Source: Bin34 sp963422415 (GTDB lineage Bacteria; Chloroflexota; Anaerolineae; Caldilineales; Caldilineaceae). Taken from it: a DNA stretch of 64,000 nucleotides. Position 1 is the first letter of the stretch, and each line of letters starts with the position of its first letter. The DNA lies in assembly GCA_963422415.1 (NCBI GenBank), contig OY729430.1, positions 3,162,001 to 3,226,000 on the forward strand, read 5' to 3'. Under the pieces are notes generated by a model. That model made no database searches, was not told the DNA's origin, and saw nothing but the letters and a program-made list of their open reading frames with translations. The position numbers and the translations under genes were made by a program. Positions 25,748-34,211 of this stretch are shown here, piece after piece.

Positions 25748-26647
25748 ATGGCGGCACCCTTCTTTCCAGTGCAGAATCTCGAGGCCTCCCAAGTCGAGGC
25801 GGTGTCCCCCGCCGCCCAAGCCTTGAGACGTTTTCGACGGCATCCGTTGGCGGTCATAGGCCTCAGCCTCTTTGCCCTGATTCTCTTGCTGGCCTTGGTG
25901 GCGCCCCTAATCGAGCGCTATCCCTACGAAACTCTAAATCTGCGAAACAAGTTCCAATCCCCCAACGCCGAGCATTGGCTTGGCACGGACCGGGTGGGGC
26001 GCGATATCTGGAGTCGGCTATTGCATGGCGGGCGGGTGTCCATCCTGGTGGGGTTCAGTTCCGCGGCCATGACGATTCTCATTGGTACGCTGTTGGGCGT
26101 CGTCTCGGGATATTTTGGAGGCTTCATCGACATGATCATCATGCGCTTCACGGATGTGGTCATGACATTCCCCGGAGTGGTCATCATCTTGACCGTGGCG
26201 ACCTTTCTGGGACCCAGCATCCTCAACGTAATCGCCTTGATCGGTCTCTTTGGCTGGATGGGCACGGCGCGCTTGGTGCGGGGACAGGTGCTGTCCATTC
26301 GGGAGCAGCAATTCGTGCTGGCCGCCCGTGCCGTGGGGGTTCGGAATCACCGGATCATTCTGGTGCATGTTCTACCCGGCGTTGTAGCCCCGTTGCTGGC
26401 CTCGGTCACATTCGCCATCAACGGTGGCATTCTGCTGGAAGCGGGCCTAAGCTTTCTGGGAGTGGGCATTCCCCTGCCGACCCCCAGTTGGGGCAACATG
26501 CTGGAAACCGCCCGCAGCCTTGACGTGTTGCAGGACGGTCCCTGGATTTGGATGCCCCCCGCCATCCTGATTCTCATCACGGTACTCAACATCAACTTCA
26601 TTGGGGATGGCCTGCGGGATGCCTTGGACCCCAAGCACATTGGCTAG
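25748..26647 (+). CDS. Peptide ABC transporter permease, DppC/OppC type
   Basis: 299 residues from ATG 25748. It has the OppC N-terminal domain (ALRRFRRHPLAVIGLSLFAL), then HWLGTDRVGRDIWSRLLHGGRVSILVG, the diagnostic DppC segment, and the EAA loop REQQFVLAARAVGVRNHRIILVHVLPG. It ends with INFIGDGLRDALDPK. It pairs with the DppB-type permease immediately upstream (13-bp gap) and completes the membrane part of the importer. The operon appears to end here; the next feature is the SAM riboswitch of a different transcription unit. Confidence 0.92.
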   Translation: MAAPFFPVQNLEASQVEAVSPAAQALRRFRRHPLAVIGLSLFALILLLALVAPLIERYPYETLNLRNKFQSPNAEHWLGTDRVGRDIWSRLLHGGRVSILVGFSSAAMTILIGTLLGVVSGYFGGFIDMIIMRFTDVVMTFPGVVIILTVATFLGPSILNVIALIGLFGWMGTARLVRGQVLSIREQQFVLAARAVGVRNHRIILVHVLPGVVAPLLASVTFAINGGILLEAGLSFLGVGIPLPTPSWGNMLETARSLDVLQDGPWIWMPPAILILITVLNINFIGDGLRDALDPKHIG

Positions 26648-26971
26648 ACATCCGTCCCCATGCGCCACAGTGCACAGGGCTGTAAGGTTGCATTTGGGAC
26701 GGTTTGCCAGGACCGAGTCGCGGCGCAGATCGCAACGAAGTTCCGCTCCCCAATACATTGCCATCCAGCGGCGTCAAGATGCACTGCACAGTGACGAGCC
26801 TGTTGCATCATGGGTCGCGGGGAAATCCACTGCAGCAATCCGGGCTAATCAGCGTCCCGCAGGATTTTCTCGGGACCCGACAAGTCGAAGGCCTAGTGCC
26901 TGAAAGCCGCTGTCGACGAAAACGATTCCTTATTCCTGCTTTGCAACCGGAAGATGTACAATGCTCCAACA
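26648..26971 (+). other. Spacer before the SAM riboswitch
   Basis: 324 bp with no gene recognised. It should contain the promoter of the metX operon near its right end; no consensus sigma-70 pair was convincing by eye. Confidence 0.4.
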
Positions 26972-27089
26972 CTTCTCTAGATAAGAGAAGTGGAGGGACC
27001 GGCCCTTTGAATCTTCGGCAACCCGGCAGACGCGCTTGAGTAAGGTCTGGGTGCCAAGTCCGGCAGACGCGTGTCTGGGAGATGAGAGG
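26972..27089 (+). promoter_or_regulatory. SAM-I (S-box) riboswitch
   Basis: The sequence contains the S-box core in order: GAAGTGGAGGGACCGGCCC (kink-turn side of P2), CGGCAACC, a variable P3 arm, GGTGCCAAGTCCGGCAG, and the closing GGGAGATGAGAGG. P1 can form between CTTCTC at 26972-26977 and GAGAGG at 27084-27089. S-box RNAs bind S-adenosylmethionine and switch off downstream methionine genes. A terminator hairpin follows at 27116-27139 and metX begins at 27191, so the expected mode is transcription termination when SAM is abundant. Confidence 0.95.
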
Positions 27090-27115
27090 CAGGACAGCAA
27101 TGTCAGGTCTTTTTG

Positions 27116-27139
27116 CATCCCCGGGTCCGGGGATGTTTT
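27116..27139 (+). terminator. Rho-independent terminator of the SAM riboswitch
   Basis: CATCCCCGG (27116-27124) pairs with CCGGGGATG (27127-27135), followed by TTTT. It lies 26 bp after the aptamer and 51 bp before metX, the normal position for the SAM-dependent expression platform. Confidence 0.85.
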
Positions 27140-27190
27140 GATCCACACCGCTTTTCCGGACACTGAAGCGTTTACCTTGCACAATTGACC

Positions 27191-28372
27191 ATGTCTGCCT
27201 ACGCCTTAGTCGAACAGGTTCACACCCAACACCTTGTATTCGCCGAGGGCAAACCCTTTCAAATGTCCAGCGGGGCCACCCTGTCCCCTGTCACGCTGGC
27301 CTACCAGACATATGGTGCGCTGAATCCCGAGCGCAGCAATGCCGTATTGATCTGCCATGCCTTGAGCGGCAGCCAGCAGGCGGCGGGCACCTCCGCCACG
27401 GATCCGGAGGAACTCGGCTGGTGGTATGACTGTATCGGGCCAGGCAAGGCTTTCGATACGGAGAAGTATTTTGTCATCTGCAGCAACGTGATTGGCAGCT
27501 GCTTCGGCTCGTCCGGACCGACATCCATCAATCCACAGACGGGACGACCCTACGGCCTTTCCTTCCCGGTGGTCACGATCGCGGACATGGTGGACGCCCA
27601 AGTCCGGCTCATCGACCACTTGGGTATCGCACGGTTGCTGTGTGTCGGGGGCGGGTCCATGGGAGGCATGCAAGTGCTGCAATGGGCCTCGAAATACCCG
27701 GAACGGCTGCACTCGGCCATACCCATTGCCACCACGGCCCGCCACAGTCCCCTGCAAATCGCCTTCAATGCCGTAGGGCGCGAAGCCATCCTCCGCGACC
27801 CCCATTGGCGGAACGGGGACTACTACGGCCACAACCACCCGGATGCAGGGTTGGCTGTGGCCCGCATGATTGGACATATCACCTACCTGTCGGACACTTC
27901 CATGCACAGCAAGTTCGGTCGCAGGCTGCAGGATCGGGAACGATTTGGCTACGAATTCCTCAAGACGGACTTCCAGGTGGAGAGCTATCTGCAGCACAAC
28001 GGCAACAAGTTTCCGGCGCGTTTCGATGCCAACAGCTACCTGTACGTGACCAAGGCCATGGACTACTTCGACCTGAGTCACGAAACCGGAAGGCTGGCGG
28101 ATGCCTTTCGGCATGCGGAGGAGGTACGCTTCCTGATCGTGAGCTTCACCAGCGACTGGTTGTATCCCAGCTACCAGAGCAAGGAACTGGTGCGGGCCCT
28201 GAGCACATTGGGTATCAACGCCACCTACGTGAACGTGAAGAGCGTCTGGGGCCACGACGCCTTTCTGTTGGAAACCAGCACCATGACGGAACTGATCGCC
28301 AACTTCCTGAACCGCTTGAGCAGGGAGCTGGCGATTGCACCTCCGCTTGCCTATCGGGCCTTGGCGGCGTAG
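27191..28372 (+). CDS. metX: Homoserine O-acetyltransferase (or O-succinyltransferase) MetX
   Basis: 393 residues, the typical size of the alpha/beta-hydrolase MetX family. The oxyanion region is NAVLICHALSGSQQAAG and the nucleophile elbow is GGGSMGGMQVL with Ser156. The acid is in VSFTSDWLYPS and the His in VWGHDAFLLE, completing the triad. Further family signatures are GSCFGSSGPTSINPQTGRPYG and FPVVTIADMV. It activates the hydroxyl of homoserine with an acyl group from CoA, the first committed step of methionine synthesis; acetyl versus succinyl specificity cannot be fixed by eye. The SAM riboswitch upstream and metW 18 bp downstream strongly support the methionine role. Confidence 0.95.
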   Translation: MSAYALVEQVHTQHLVFAEGKPFQMSSGATLSPVTLAYQTYGALNPERSNAVLICHALSGSQQAAGTSATDPEELGWWYDCIGPGKAFDTEKYFVICSNVIGSCFGSSGPTSINPQTGRPYGLSFPVVTIADMVDAQVRLIDHLGIARLLCVGGGSMGGMQVLQWASKYPERLHSAIPIATTARHSPLQIAFNAVGREAILRDPHWRNGDYYGHNHPDAGLAVARMIGHITYLSDTSMHSKFGRRLQDRERFGYEFLKTDFQVESYLQHNGNKFPARFDANSYLYVTKAMDYFDLSHETGRLADAFRHAEEVRFLIVSFTSDWLYPSYQSKELVRALSTLGINATYVNVKSVWGHDAFLLETSTMTELIANFLNRLSRELAIAPPLAYRALAA

Positions 28373-28390
28373 GGGCGTCCCCCGACCGTC

Positions 28391-29050
28391 ATGTCCATCC
28401 CGACTGCCGTATCCACCTCCGCGGACACTGCCTCGATTCGTCCGGACCTGCGCGCGCTGGCCACCTTGGTGCAACCCGACAGCATTGTCCTGGATCTAGG
28501 ATGCGGCGAAGGGATATTGCTGGAATACCTGTCTGCCGTCAAGAACGTCCGGGGCCGAGGCATCGAACTCCATGAAGAGGGTGTGAGGGCCTGCATTCGG
28601 CGGGGTCTCAGCGTGCGCCAAGGCAACCTACATGAAGGACTGGGGGACTACCCCGATCAGAGCGTGGACTATGTGGTGCTGAGCCAAACCCTTCACTACC
28701 TCAACAACCCCAGCCGTGTCATTGCCGAAATGATGCGGGTCGGCAGGCAAATCATCGTCAGCATTCCCAATTGGGGCTATTGGAAGTCCCGGCTGAACCT
28801 GCTCCTCAAGGGACACGTGCCCGAGGGCCCGGCCTCTCCCGACAAATGGACCTCGGAAAGGCGCTGGCAGGCCATGACCATTGCCGACTTCCGTCGCTTC
28901 TGTCGTGAGCAGGGCATCAAGATCATGGCGGACATATATCTGGGACCCAAGGGTGTCAGTCCCTCCAAGGCTGCAGCCAATCTGCTGGCTACCACGGCCA
29001 TCTTTGCACTGCAATCCTCCATCCCCCATCGTCAAGATTCCGACACATGA
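28391..29050 (+). CDS. metW: MetW, methionine biosynthesis methyltransferase-like protein
   Basis: 219 residues. SAM-binding motif I is VLDLGCGEGILLEYL (34-48), followed by the MetW-specific pattern GRGIELHEEGVRACIRRGLSVRQGNL and YVVLSQTLHYLNNPSRVIAEM, then IPNWGYWKSRLNLLLKG. MetW proteins are almost always encoded next to metX and are reported to be needed for MetX activity in some Proteobacteria; their own catalytic activity is uncertain. The gene follows metX by 18 bp and its stop overlaps the start of lysC by 4 bp (ATGA), so it is in the SAM-riboswitch operon. Confidence 0.92.
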   Translation: MSIPTAVSTSADTASIRPDLRALATLVQPDSIVLDLGCGEGILLEYLSAVKNVRGRGIELHEEGVRACIRRGLSVRQGNLHEGLGDYPDQSVDYVVLSQTLHYLNNPSRVIAEMMRVGRQIIVSIPNWGYWKSRLNLLLKGHVPEGPASPDKWTSERRWQAMTIADFRRFCREQGIKIMADIYLGPKGVSPSKAAANLLATTAIFALQSSIPHRQDSDT

Positions 29051-30471
29051 TCGTCATGAAGTTCGGGGGCACGTCCGTGGGAGATGCGGCAGCCCTGCGC
29101 CATGTCTGCACGATTGTGCGCGACGGGCATGCCGCTGCGCCGGGACAAGGCGTGGCAGTGGTCACCAGCGCTATGAAAGGCGTCACGAACTTCCTGTTGG
29201 AGGCGGCTCAGGCCGCCGCCGCGGGCAGACTGGAGCCGCCCGAGGTGGCCTATGTCCAGCTGCAGAATCAACACGATGCGATCCTGGCCTCCCTGGTTTC
29301 CGAGCGGGCGGCTCAAGAGCGGCTGCGCGCCAAGATCCGCCACGACATCCAACATCTCCGACGCCTGCTGGAAAGTATCGCGGTGCTCGGAGAGCTGACG
29401 CCCAAGGGGAAAGACTGGATTGCCGGGACCGGCGAATCCCTGATGGCGCCGATCCTGCAGCAGGTGCTCTGCACCGTGGGTGTTCCCGCGGTGCATGTGA
29501 AGGCACGGGACATCATCGTTACAGACGCGGTGTTTGGAGGCGCGGAACCTCGTTCCAACTTGACGGAAGTCCGTTGCCGGCAATTTGTCCAGCCCCATCT
29601 GGAGGCGGGCAAGGTAGTGGTCACCGAGGGTTTCATCGGGGCCACCATGGACGGAGTGCTCACCACCCTGGGGCGCGGTGGATCCGATTACACCGCAGCC
29701 ATCCTTGGCGCCGCCCTGAACGCCTCCGAAATCCGCATCTACACCGATGTGAGCGGCGTCAAGACAGCCGATCCACGGGTCGTGCCCCAAGCCCGCAGTC
29801 TCGAGCGCATCGGCTATGGAGAAATGGCGGAACTGTCCTACTACGGGGCCAAGGTGCTGCATCCCAAGGCTGTGCGGCCCGCCATGCACAAGGAAATTGT
29901 CCTACGGGTCCTCAACACCTTTGAAGCGGACCATCCGGGTACCATTGTGGTGCCCGACCACAGCTTGTCGGAAGGAGGCACCATACGTGCAGTCACGGCC
30001 ATACGGGACATGACGCTGATCCGCATTGCGGGGCGGGGCATGATGGGTATCCCGGGCATGGCTGCCCGGGCCTTTGGTGCCGTCTCCGAGGCCAAGGCCA
30101 ACGTGCTCATGATTTCACAGAGCAGTAGCGAACAAAGCATCTGCTTTGTCATTCCCCGGTCTACGGCGGATACTGTGATCCCGGCCTTGCGCCAGGAATT
30201 CAGTGTGGAGCTGGAACGGGGATATATCGATCGCATCCAAGGACAATCCGACATCGTGATCATCGCCGCGGTGGGACACGCCATTCACTACACTCCCGGC
30301 ATTGCCGGCAGGGTCTTTACGGCCTTGGCCGAGGCGGGCATCAACATCATCTCGATTGCCCAAGGAGCCAGCGACGCCATGATCAGCATGGTGGTCTCGG
30401 CGGCCGAGGCCGATACCGGGGTGCGAGCCTTGCACGACGCATTTGACTTGCATATGGCAAGCCCACCATAG
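29047..30471 (+). CDS. lysC: Aspartate kinase
   Basis: 474 residues. The N-terminal kinase motif is MIVMKFGGTSVGDAAALRHV, with ITAGTGES replaced by DWIAGTGESLMAPIL and the substrate loop FIGATMDGVLTTLGRGGSDYTAAILG. Two C-terminal ACT domains follow (about 320-400 and 400-474; GRGMMGIPGMAARAFGAV and VGHAIHYTPGIAGRVFTAL), typical of feedback-regulated monofunctional aspartokinases. It phosphorylates aspartate to open the pathway to lysine, threonine and methionine. The start overlaps metW (ATGA), so its translation is coupled to metW and its transcription is probably under the SAM riboswitch, which is unusual for an enzyme shared with lysine and threonine synthesis. Confidence 0.95.
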   Translation: MIVMKFGGTSVGDAAALRHVCTIVRDGHAAAPGQGVAVVTSAMKGVTNFLLEAAQAAAAGRLEPPEVAYVQLQNQHDAILASLVSERAAQERLRAKIRHDIQHLRRLLESIAVLGELTPKGKDWIAGTGESLMAPILQQVLCTVGVPAVHVKARDIIVTDAVFGGAEPRSNLTEVRCRQFVQPHLEAGKVVVTEGFIGATMDGVLTTLGRGGSDYTAAILGAALNASEIRIYTDVSGVKTADPRVVPQARSLERIGYGEMAELSYYGAKVLHPKAVRPAMHKEIVLRVLNTFEADHPGTIVVPDHSLSEGGTIRAVTAIRDMTLIRIAGRGMMGIPGMAARAFGAVSEAKANVLMISQSSSEQSICFVIPRSTADTVIPALRQEFSVELERGYIDRIQGQSDIVIIAAVGHAIHYTPGIAGRVFTALAEAGINIISIAQGASDAMISMVVSAAEADTGVRALHDAFDLHMASPP

Positions 30472-30551
30472 GCCCTGTCCAGGGGACCCGGCCAATACAG
30501 GCAGGAACGCCCTATGCTAGAATTGGTGTTTTCGCATAGGGGATTGCGGGC

Positions 30552-31667
30552 ATGAATCGACTGCCATTGGTGGTCTTGGGGTTGGGCGGTGTAGGCCGTT
30601 CGCTGGTGCGCCAGATTGTCCGAAATCGGTCGTGGCACGCGTCCACCTACGGCCTGTGCCTGGACATTCAGGCTGTCAGCGACAGCAGTGGCTATGTCGG
30701 CACGGCAGACACCGTCCTAACGGACACGGAACTGGCGGGAATCTTGGCTGCCAAGGAAGGCGGCACGGCGCTGGCGGCGCTGGACGGCGGTCACGAGACC
30801 ACCCGACCCCAGACGGTGGTGGAGGCCCAGGGAAACCGCTGCACCTTGTACGCAGATTGCAGTGCGGCGGACGAAACCGCCGATGCCTTGCTGCAGGCGG
30901 TCGAGGGTGGTTCCTGCATCGCGCTGGCCAACAAGAAGCCCTTGACGCAGAGCCAGGAGATCTACGATCGGTTGACGCATACACCGGAGGGAAGACGACG
31001 CATGTCCTGCAGTCGCTGGGAAGCCACGGTGGGATCCGGTCTGCCCATCATTGCCACTCTGCAACGGCTCTGCAGCAGTGGAGATCCGGTGACTTCCCTG
31101 GCCGGCGCCTTCAGCGGTACCCTCGGTTACGTCATGGCCGGCCTGCAAGCGGGTCAGCCATTCAGTGCGGTGGTCCGGGAGGCCCACGCCCAAGGCTATA
31201 CCGAACCCGATCCGCGGGACGACTTGAGCGGTCTGGATGTGGCCCGCAAGGCCCTCATTCTGGCACGCGGGGTGGGATATCGCGTGGAGCTGGCCGATGT
31301 TGTCGTCACCAGTCTATATCCGGACGCCTGGACTGACCTCTCCGTGGCCGACTTTATGGATGCCCTGCCGCAGCGGGACGCGGAAATGGCCCAGCTGTGC
31401 GCGGACGCCCGCTCCCAGGACAGTTGCCTGCGCTACGTGGCTTCGGTGACCGGGGGATCGCTCGCGGTAGGCCCCCAGGTGGTGCCGCTCGACAGCCCCT
31501 TGGGCCACCTGTCCGGCACCGACAATCTGGTGCAGTTCACTTCACAATGGTATGCTCCGTTGCCTCTCGTGATTCAAGGCCGGGGGGCCGGAGTGGAAGC
31601 CACCGCGGCCGGGGTGCTAAGTGATATAGTTGAGATGGCTTGGATCCACTGCGCTCCGCGCTGTTGA
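30552..31667 (+). CDS. hom: Homoserine dehydrogenase, short form without ACT domain
   Basis: 371 residues. The NAD(P) motif is LVVLGLGGVGRSLVRQIV at the N-terminus, and the conserved block is FSGTLGYVMAGLQAGQPFSAVV then GYTEPDPRDDLSGLDVARKALILAR, with the catalytic Asp/Lys region. It has about 370 residues and no C-terminal ACT extension, like the dehydrogenase half of ThrA/MetL or plant and yeast enzymes. It reduces aspartate semialdehyde to homoserine, feeding MetX upstream. The 80-bp gap after lysC contains no clear terminator, so co-transcription is plausible. Confidence 0.92.
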   Translation: MNRLPLVVLGLGGVGRSLVRQIVRNRSWHASTYGLCLDIQAVSDSSGYVGTADTVLTDTELAGILAAKEGGTALAALDGGHETTRPQTVVEAQGNRCTLYADCSAADETADALLQAVEGGSCIALANKKPLTQSQEIYDRLTHTPEGRRRMSCSRWEATVGSGLPIIATLQRLCSSGDPVTSLAGAFSGTLGYVMAGLQAGQPFSAVVREAHAQGYTEPDPRDDLSGLDVARKALILARGVGYRVELADVVVTSLYPDAWTDLSVADFMDALPQRDAEMAQLCADARSQDSCLRYVASVTGGSLAVGPQVVPLDSPLGHLSGTDNLVQFTSQWYAPLPLVIQGRGAGVEATAAGVLSDIVEMAWIHCAPRC

Positions 31668-31793
31668 GGCCATGCACGTCGCCTGTTGCCTAGACCGCCT
31701 ATCGTTTCCGCCTTCGTAGGCGCATGGACATGGACAAGACGGGCGTCTTTCTCTTGTCTGACTTGCCGTGGGACATGCCGTGCAGGAAGAAGT

Positions 31794-32903
31794 ATGTCTG
31801 AGAAAGTCAAAGTGGGAATTCTGGGAGCGAACGGGCCCGTGGGGCAGCGGTTCGCGGTCCTGCTGGAGCATCACCCCTGGTTTGAAGTCACTGCGCTGTG
31901 TGCCTCGGAGCGCAGCGCAGGCAAGACCTACGCGGAGGCCTGCCACTGGATTCTGAGCGAACCCATGCCGGAAGTCTTGCGCAACAAGGTGCTGGCCCCC
32001 GCGGAACCCGGTCCAGACTGTGAAATCGTGTTCAGCGGATTGCCCACGGAGCCCGCGCGGGAGGTCGAGCGCGACTTCGCCCGGGCAGGCTACGGCGTAT
32101 ACAGCAATGCGGCCGCCTACCGGTATGTGGACGATGTGCCGCTCATGATCCCGGAGGTCAATCCGGAGCATCTCGGCCTCATCGATGTCCAGCGGCGGCA
32201 GCGGCAGTGGTCAGGCTACATCGTTACCAACGCCAACTGCACCACCACGCATCTGGTTTGCGCCGTGCATCCCCTGCACGAGGCCTTTGGGCTTAATCGC
32301 CTCTTCGTCTGCACCATGCAGGCGATCAGCGGGGCCGGGTACCCCGGCGTCAGCAGCCTGGATATCATGGACAACGTGATTCCCCATATCGGTGGAGAGG
32401 AGCAGAAGGTGGAGGAAAGGGAACCGCACAAGCTGCTGGGCCACTTTGACGGGCAGGGCATCGTCGCCCCGGACTTCCGTATCAGCGCCCACTGCAATCG
32501 CGTTCCCACCCAAGACGGCCATCTGGAAGCCATCAGTCTGGAGTTCAAGGAAACGCCCACCCAGGACGACATCCTACAGGCCTGGACAAGGTACAATCCA
32601 TTGCCGCAACGGCTGGATCTGCCTTCGGCGCCGCAGCCTCCCATTGTCTACATGGAGGCTGCGGATCGCCCTCAACCACGGCTGGATCGTCTCGCGGGTT
32701 CCGTCCCCGGCATGGTCACTGTCGTGGGCCGGCTGCGCCCGGACCCGATCCTAGACTACAAGTTTCTGGCGTTGGGTCACAACACCATTCGCGGCGCTGC
32801 CGGTGGTAGCCTGTTGAATGCGGAACTGTTCCATGTACTGCACGGACAGCCCGTCAACGGCCAACTTTCCGTCCAGACCCAAGAAGCCTTGGCTGCGTTG
32901 TAG
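31794..32903 (+). CDS. asd: Aspartate-semialdehyde dehydrogenase (archaeal/fungal-type)
   Basis: 369 residues from ATG 31794, preceded by GCAGGAAGAAGT; the longer frame from 31686 is not supported. NADP motif is VGILGANGPVGQRFAVLL (7-24). The catalytic cysteine is C149 in IVTNANCTTTHLVCAVHPL, and the active-site His is in VPTQDGHLEAISLEF. The QAISGAGYPGVSSLDIMDNVIPHIGGEE block is typical of the archaeal/fungal subclass. It reduces aspartyl phosphate to aspartate semialdehyde, the step between LysC and Hom. The gene order lysC-hom-asd on one strand, behind metXW, assembles the whole route from aspartate to acylated homoserine. Confidence 0.93.
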   Translation: MSEKVKVGILGANGPVGQRFAVLLEHHPWFEVTALCASERSAGKTYAEACHWILSEPMPEVLRNKVLAPAEPGPDCEIVFSGLPTEPAREVERDFARAGYGVYSNAAAYRYVDDVPLMIPEVNPEHLGLIDVQRRQRQWSGYIVTNANCTTTHLVCAVHPLHEAFGLNRLFVCTMQAISGAGYPGVSSLDIMDNVIPHIGGEEQKVEEREPHKLLGHFDGQGIVAPDFRISAHCNRVPTQDGHLEAISLEFKETPTQDDILQAWTRYNPLPQRLDLPSAPQPPIVYMEAADRPQPRLDRLAGSVPGMVTVVGRLRPDPILDYKFLALGHNTIRGAAGGSLLNAELFHVLHGQPVNGQLSVQTQEALAAL

Positions 32904-32942
32904 CCGTGGCCATCCCGTTTCCCCGTAACCCAAGGACCCCTC

Positions 32943-34127
32943 TTGTCCACTGCCTCTAGCCTCCCCCCCGAATGCCGTGAATTTGGTACGGTGGCCCTGT
33001 CCGAGTTTCTGGACGACCGCCTCGTGTACCGAAATCTGCAGCCCATCGACCCTCAATATCAGGGATACAACCAATGCGCCCGCACCTTCGGACTGGACCC
33101 GGTGAACCTGCCGCGCAAAGCCGATTCCGCCTACGCCAAGGTGGCCGTCTGGATTACGGAGCACATGCAGGAGCAACGCTCGAATACCGAAATCGAGGAA
33201 CTTCTCTTCATCGGGGATACATATAGCACGGACGGTGTGGTGTTCGAGGACATGGTTGACTTCGCCCGTTGGCGCGGATCCTGCTTCATCTGTGCCGAAG
33301 ACCCGAATGTGGATCCCGATCTGACGTGGGACGAGAAGCAACAGGTGGTAACCGCCAACCGCTGGCACTTGCTGGGGGCCTGGATGCAGGAATTGAGCGC
33401 ACGGTTCGCCTTGGATGAGCGCACGGCGGTCATCATCGACATCGACAAGACTGCCTTGGGGGCACGTGGCCGCAACAGCAAGGTCATCAACGAATCACGC
33501 CTAGAAAGCCTGCATCAAGCCTTGGAGAGCCAGCTGATCAGCACTGGCAAGTTCAACTTCGCGGAATTCCGGCTCGTGTACGATGCCATTTCCCGCCCGG
33601 AATTCTTTCCCCTGACGAGCGACAACCAGGACTACATCGTGTACATTGGCCTGATGGTGACCACAGGCATCATGACCGTCAAGGAGGTCAGTGATCTGCT
33701 GGTGCGCAAAATGTCCTTTGACCAGCTGGTGCGATGGATTACCACGCAGGCCGAAAACAAATTCTCGATGCAGATGCGCCAGCTGCATGAGCAATATCAG
33801 ATGTGCGCCCGCAACGGAGACTGCACGCCGTTCAAGCAGTTCCGGCGTCAGGAATTTCTGAACACTGTGCAACACATGGGTCATTTGCCGACGTCCGTCG
33901 GTCCTGATCAGCGGTTGGCCACGGAGCTGTGCATCACGCAGGAAGTGCGGGAACTGAGCCTGTTTCTGCGAGAGCGAGGCAGTCTGCTGATGAGCCTCAG
34001 TGACAAGCCCCAGGAGGCGGTCATGCCCCATCCGCGCTGGCACAAGGGCATGCAGCCCATCCATCGGGTTCTCACCCACGCGGTGGGGACCAGCATTCAA
34101 CCGGACTTGGATGCCATTGGCGTCTGA
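32943..34127 (+). CDS. Unrecognised protein with HAD-like motifs in permuted order
   Basis: 394 residues starting at TTG 32943, with AAGGA upstream. No known family was recognised as a whole. Three stretches resemble haloacid-dehalogenase (HAD) motifs but in the order IV-I-II. Residues 86-97 (ELLFIGDTYSTD) look like motif IV (GD...D), preceded by a helix with K66 that could be motif III. Residues 163-172 (VIIDIDKTAL) look like motif I (DxDxT) with D166 as nucleophile. Residues 347-356 (SLLMSLSDKP) look like motif II. The intervening 200-330 segment is helical and could be a cap. It lies 39 bp after asd and 84 bp before ftsH on the same strand. A phosphatase or phosphotransferase role is inference only. 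Confidence 0.6.
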   Translation: MSTASSLPPECREFGTVALSEFLDDRLVYRNLQPIDPQYQGYNQCARTFGLDPVNLPRKADSAYAKVAVWITEHMQEQRSNTEIEELLFIGDTYSTDGVVFEDMVDFARWRGSCFICAEDPNVDPDLTWDEKQQVVTANRWHLLGAWMQELSARFALDERTAVIIDIDKTALGARGRNSKVINESRLESLHQALESQLISTGKFNFAEFRLVYDAISRPEFFPLTSDNQDYIVYIGLMVTTGIMTVKEVSDLLVRKMSFDQLVRWITTQAENKFSMQMRQLHEQYQMCARNGDCTPFKQFRRQEFLNTVQHMGHLPTSVGPDQRLATELCITQEVRELSLFLRERGSLLMSLSDKPQEAVMPHPRWHKGMQPIHRVLTHAVGTSIQPDLDAIGV

Positions 34128-34211
34128 ATCGCCCGGTGGCCCAGTACAAACCCTACCGGGCCGGATCCTTTAGGCTATCTACCTGATAGGCACCATCCAA
34201 ATCACAGAATC

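Noticed and set aside
27206..28474. Long open frame antisense to metX (422 codons)
   Set aside because: Its translation is rich in His, Gln, Gly and Arg with no family motif. It is the mirror of the codon pattern of metX, which has complete catalytic motifs.
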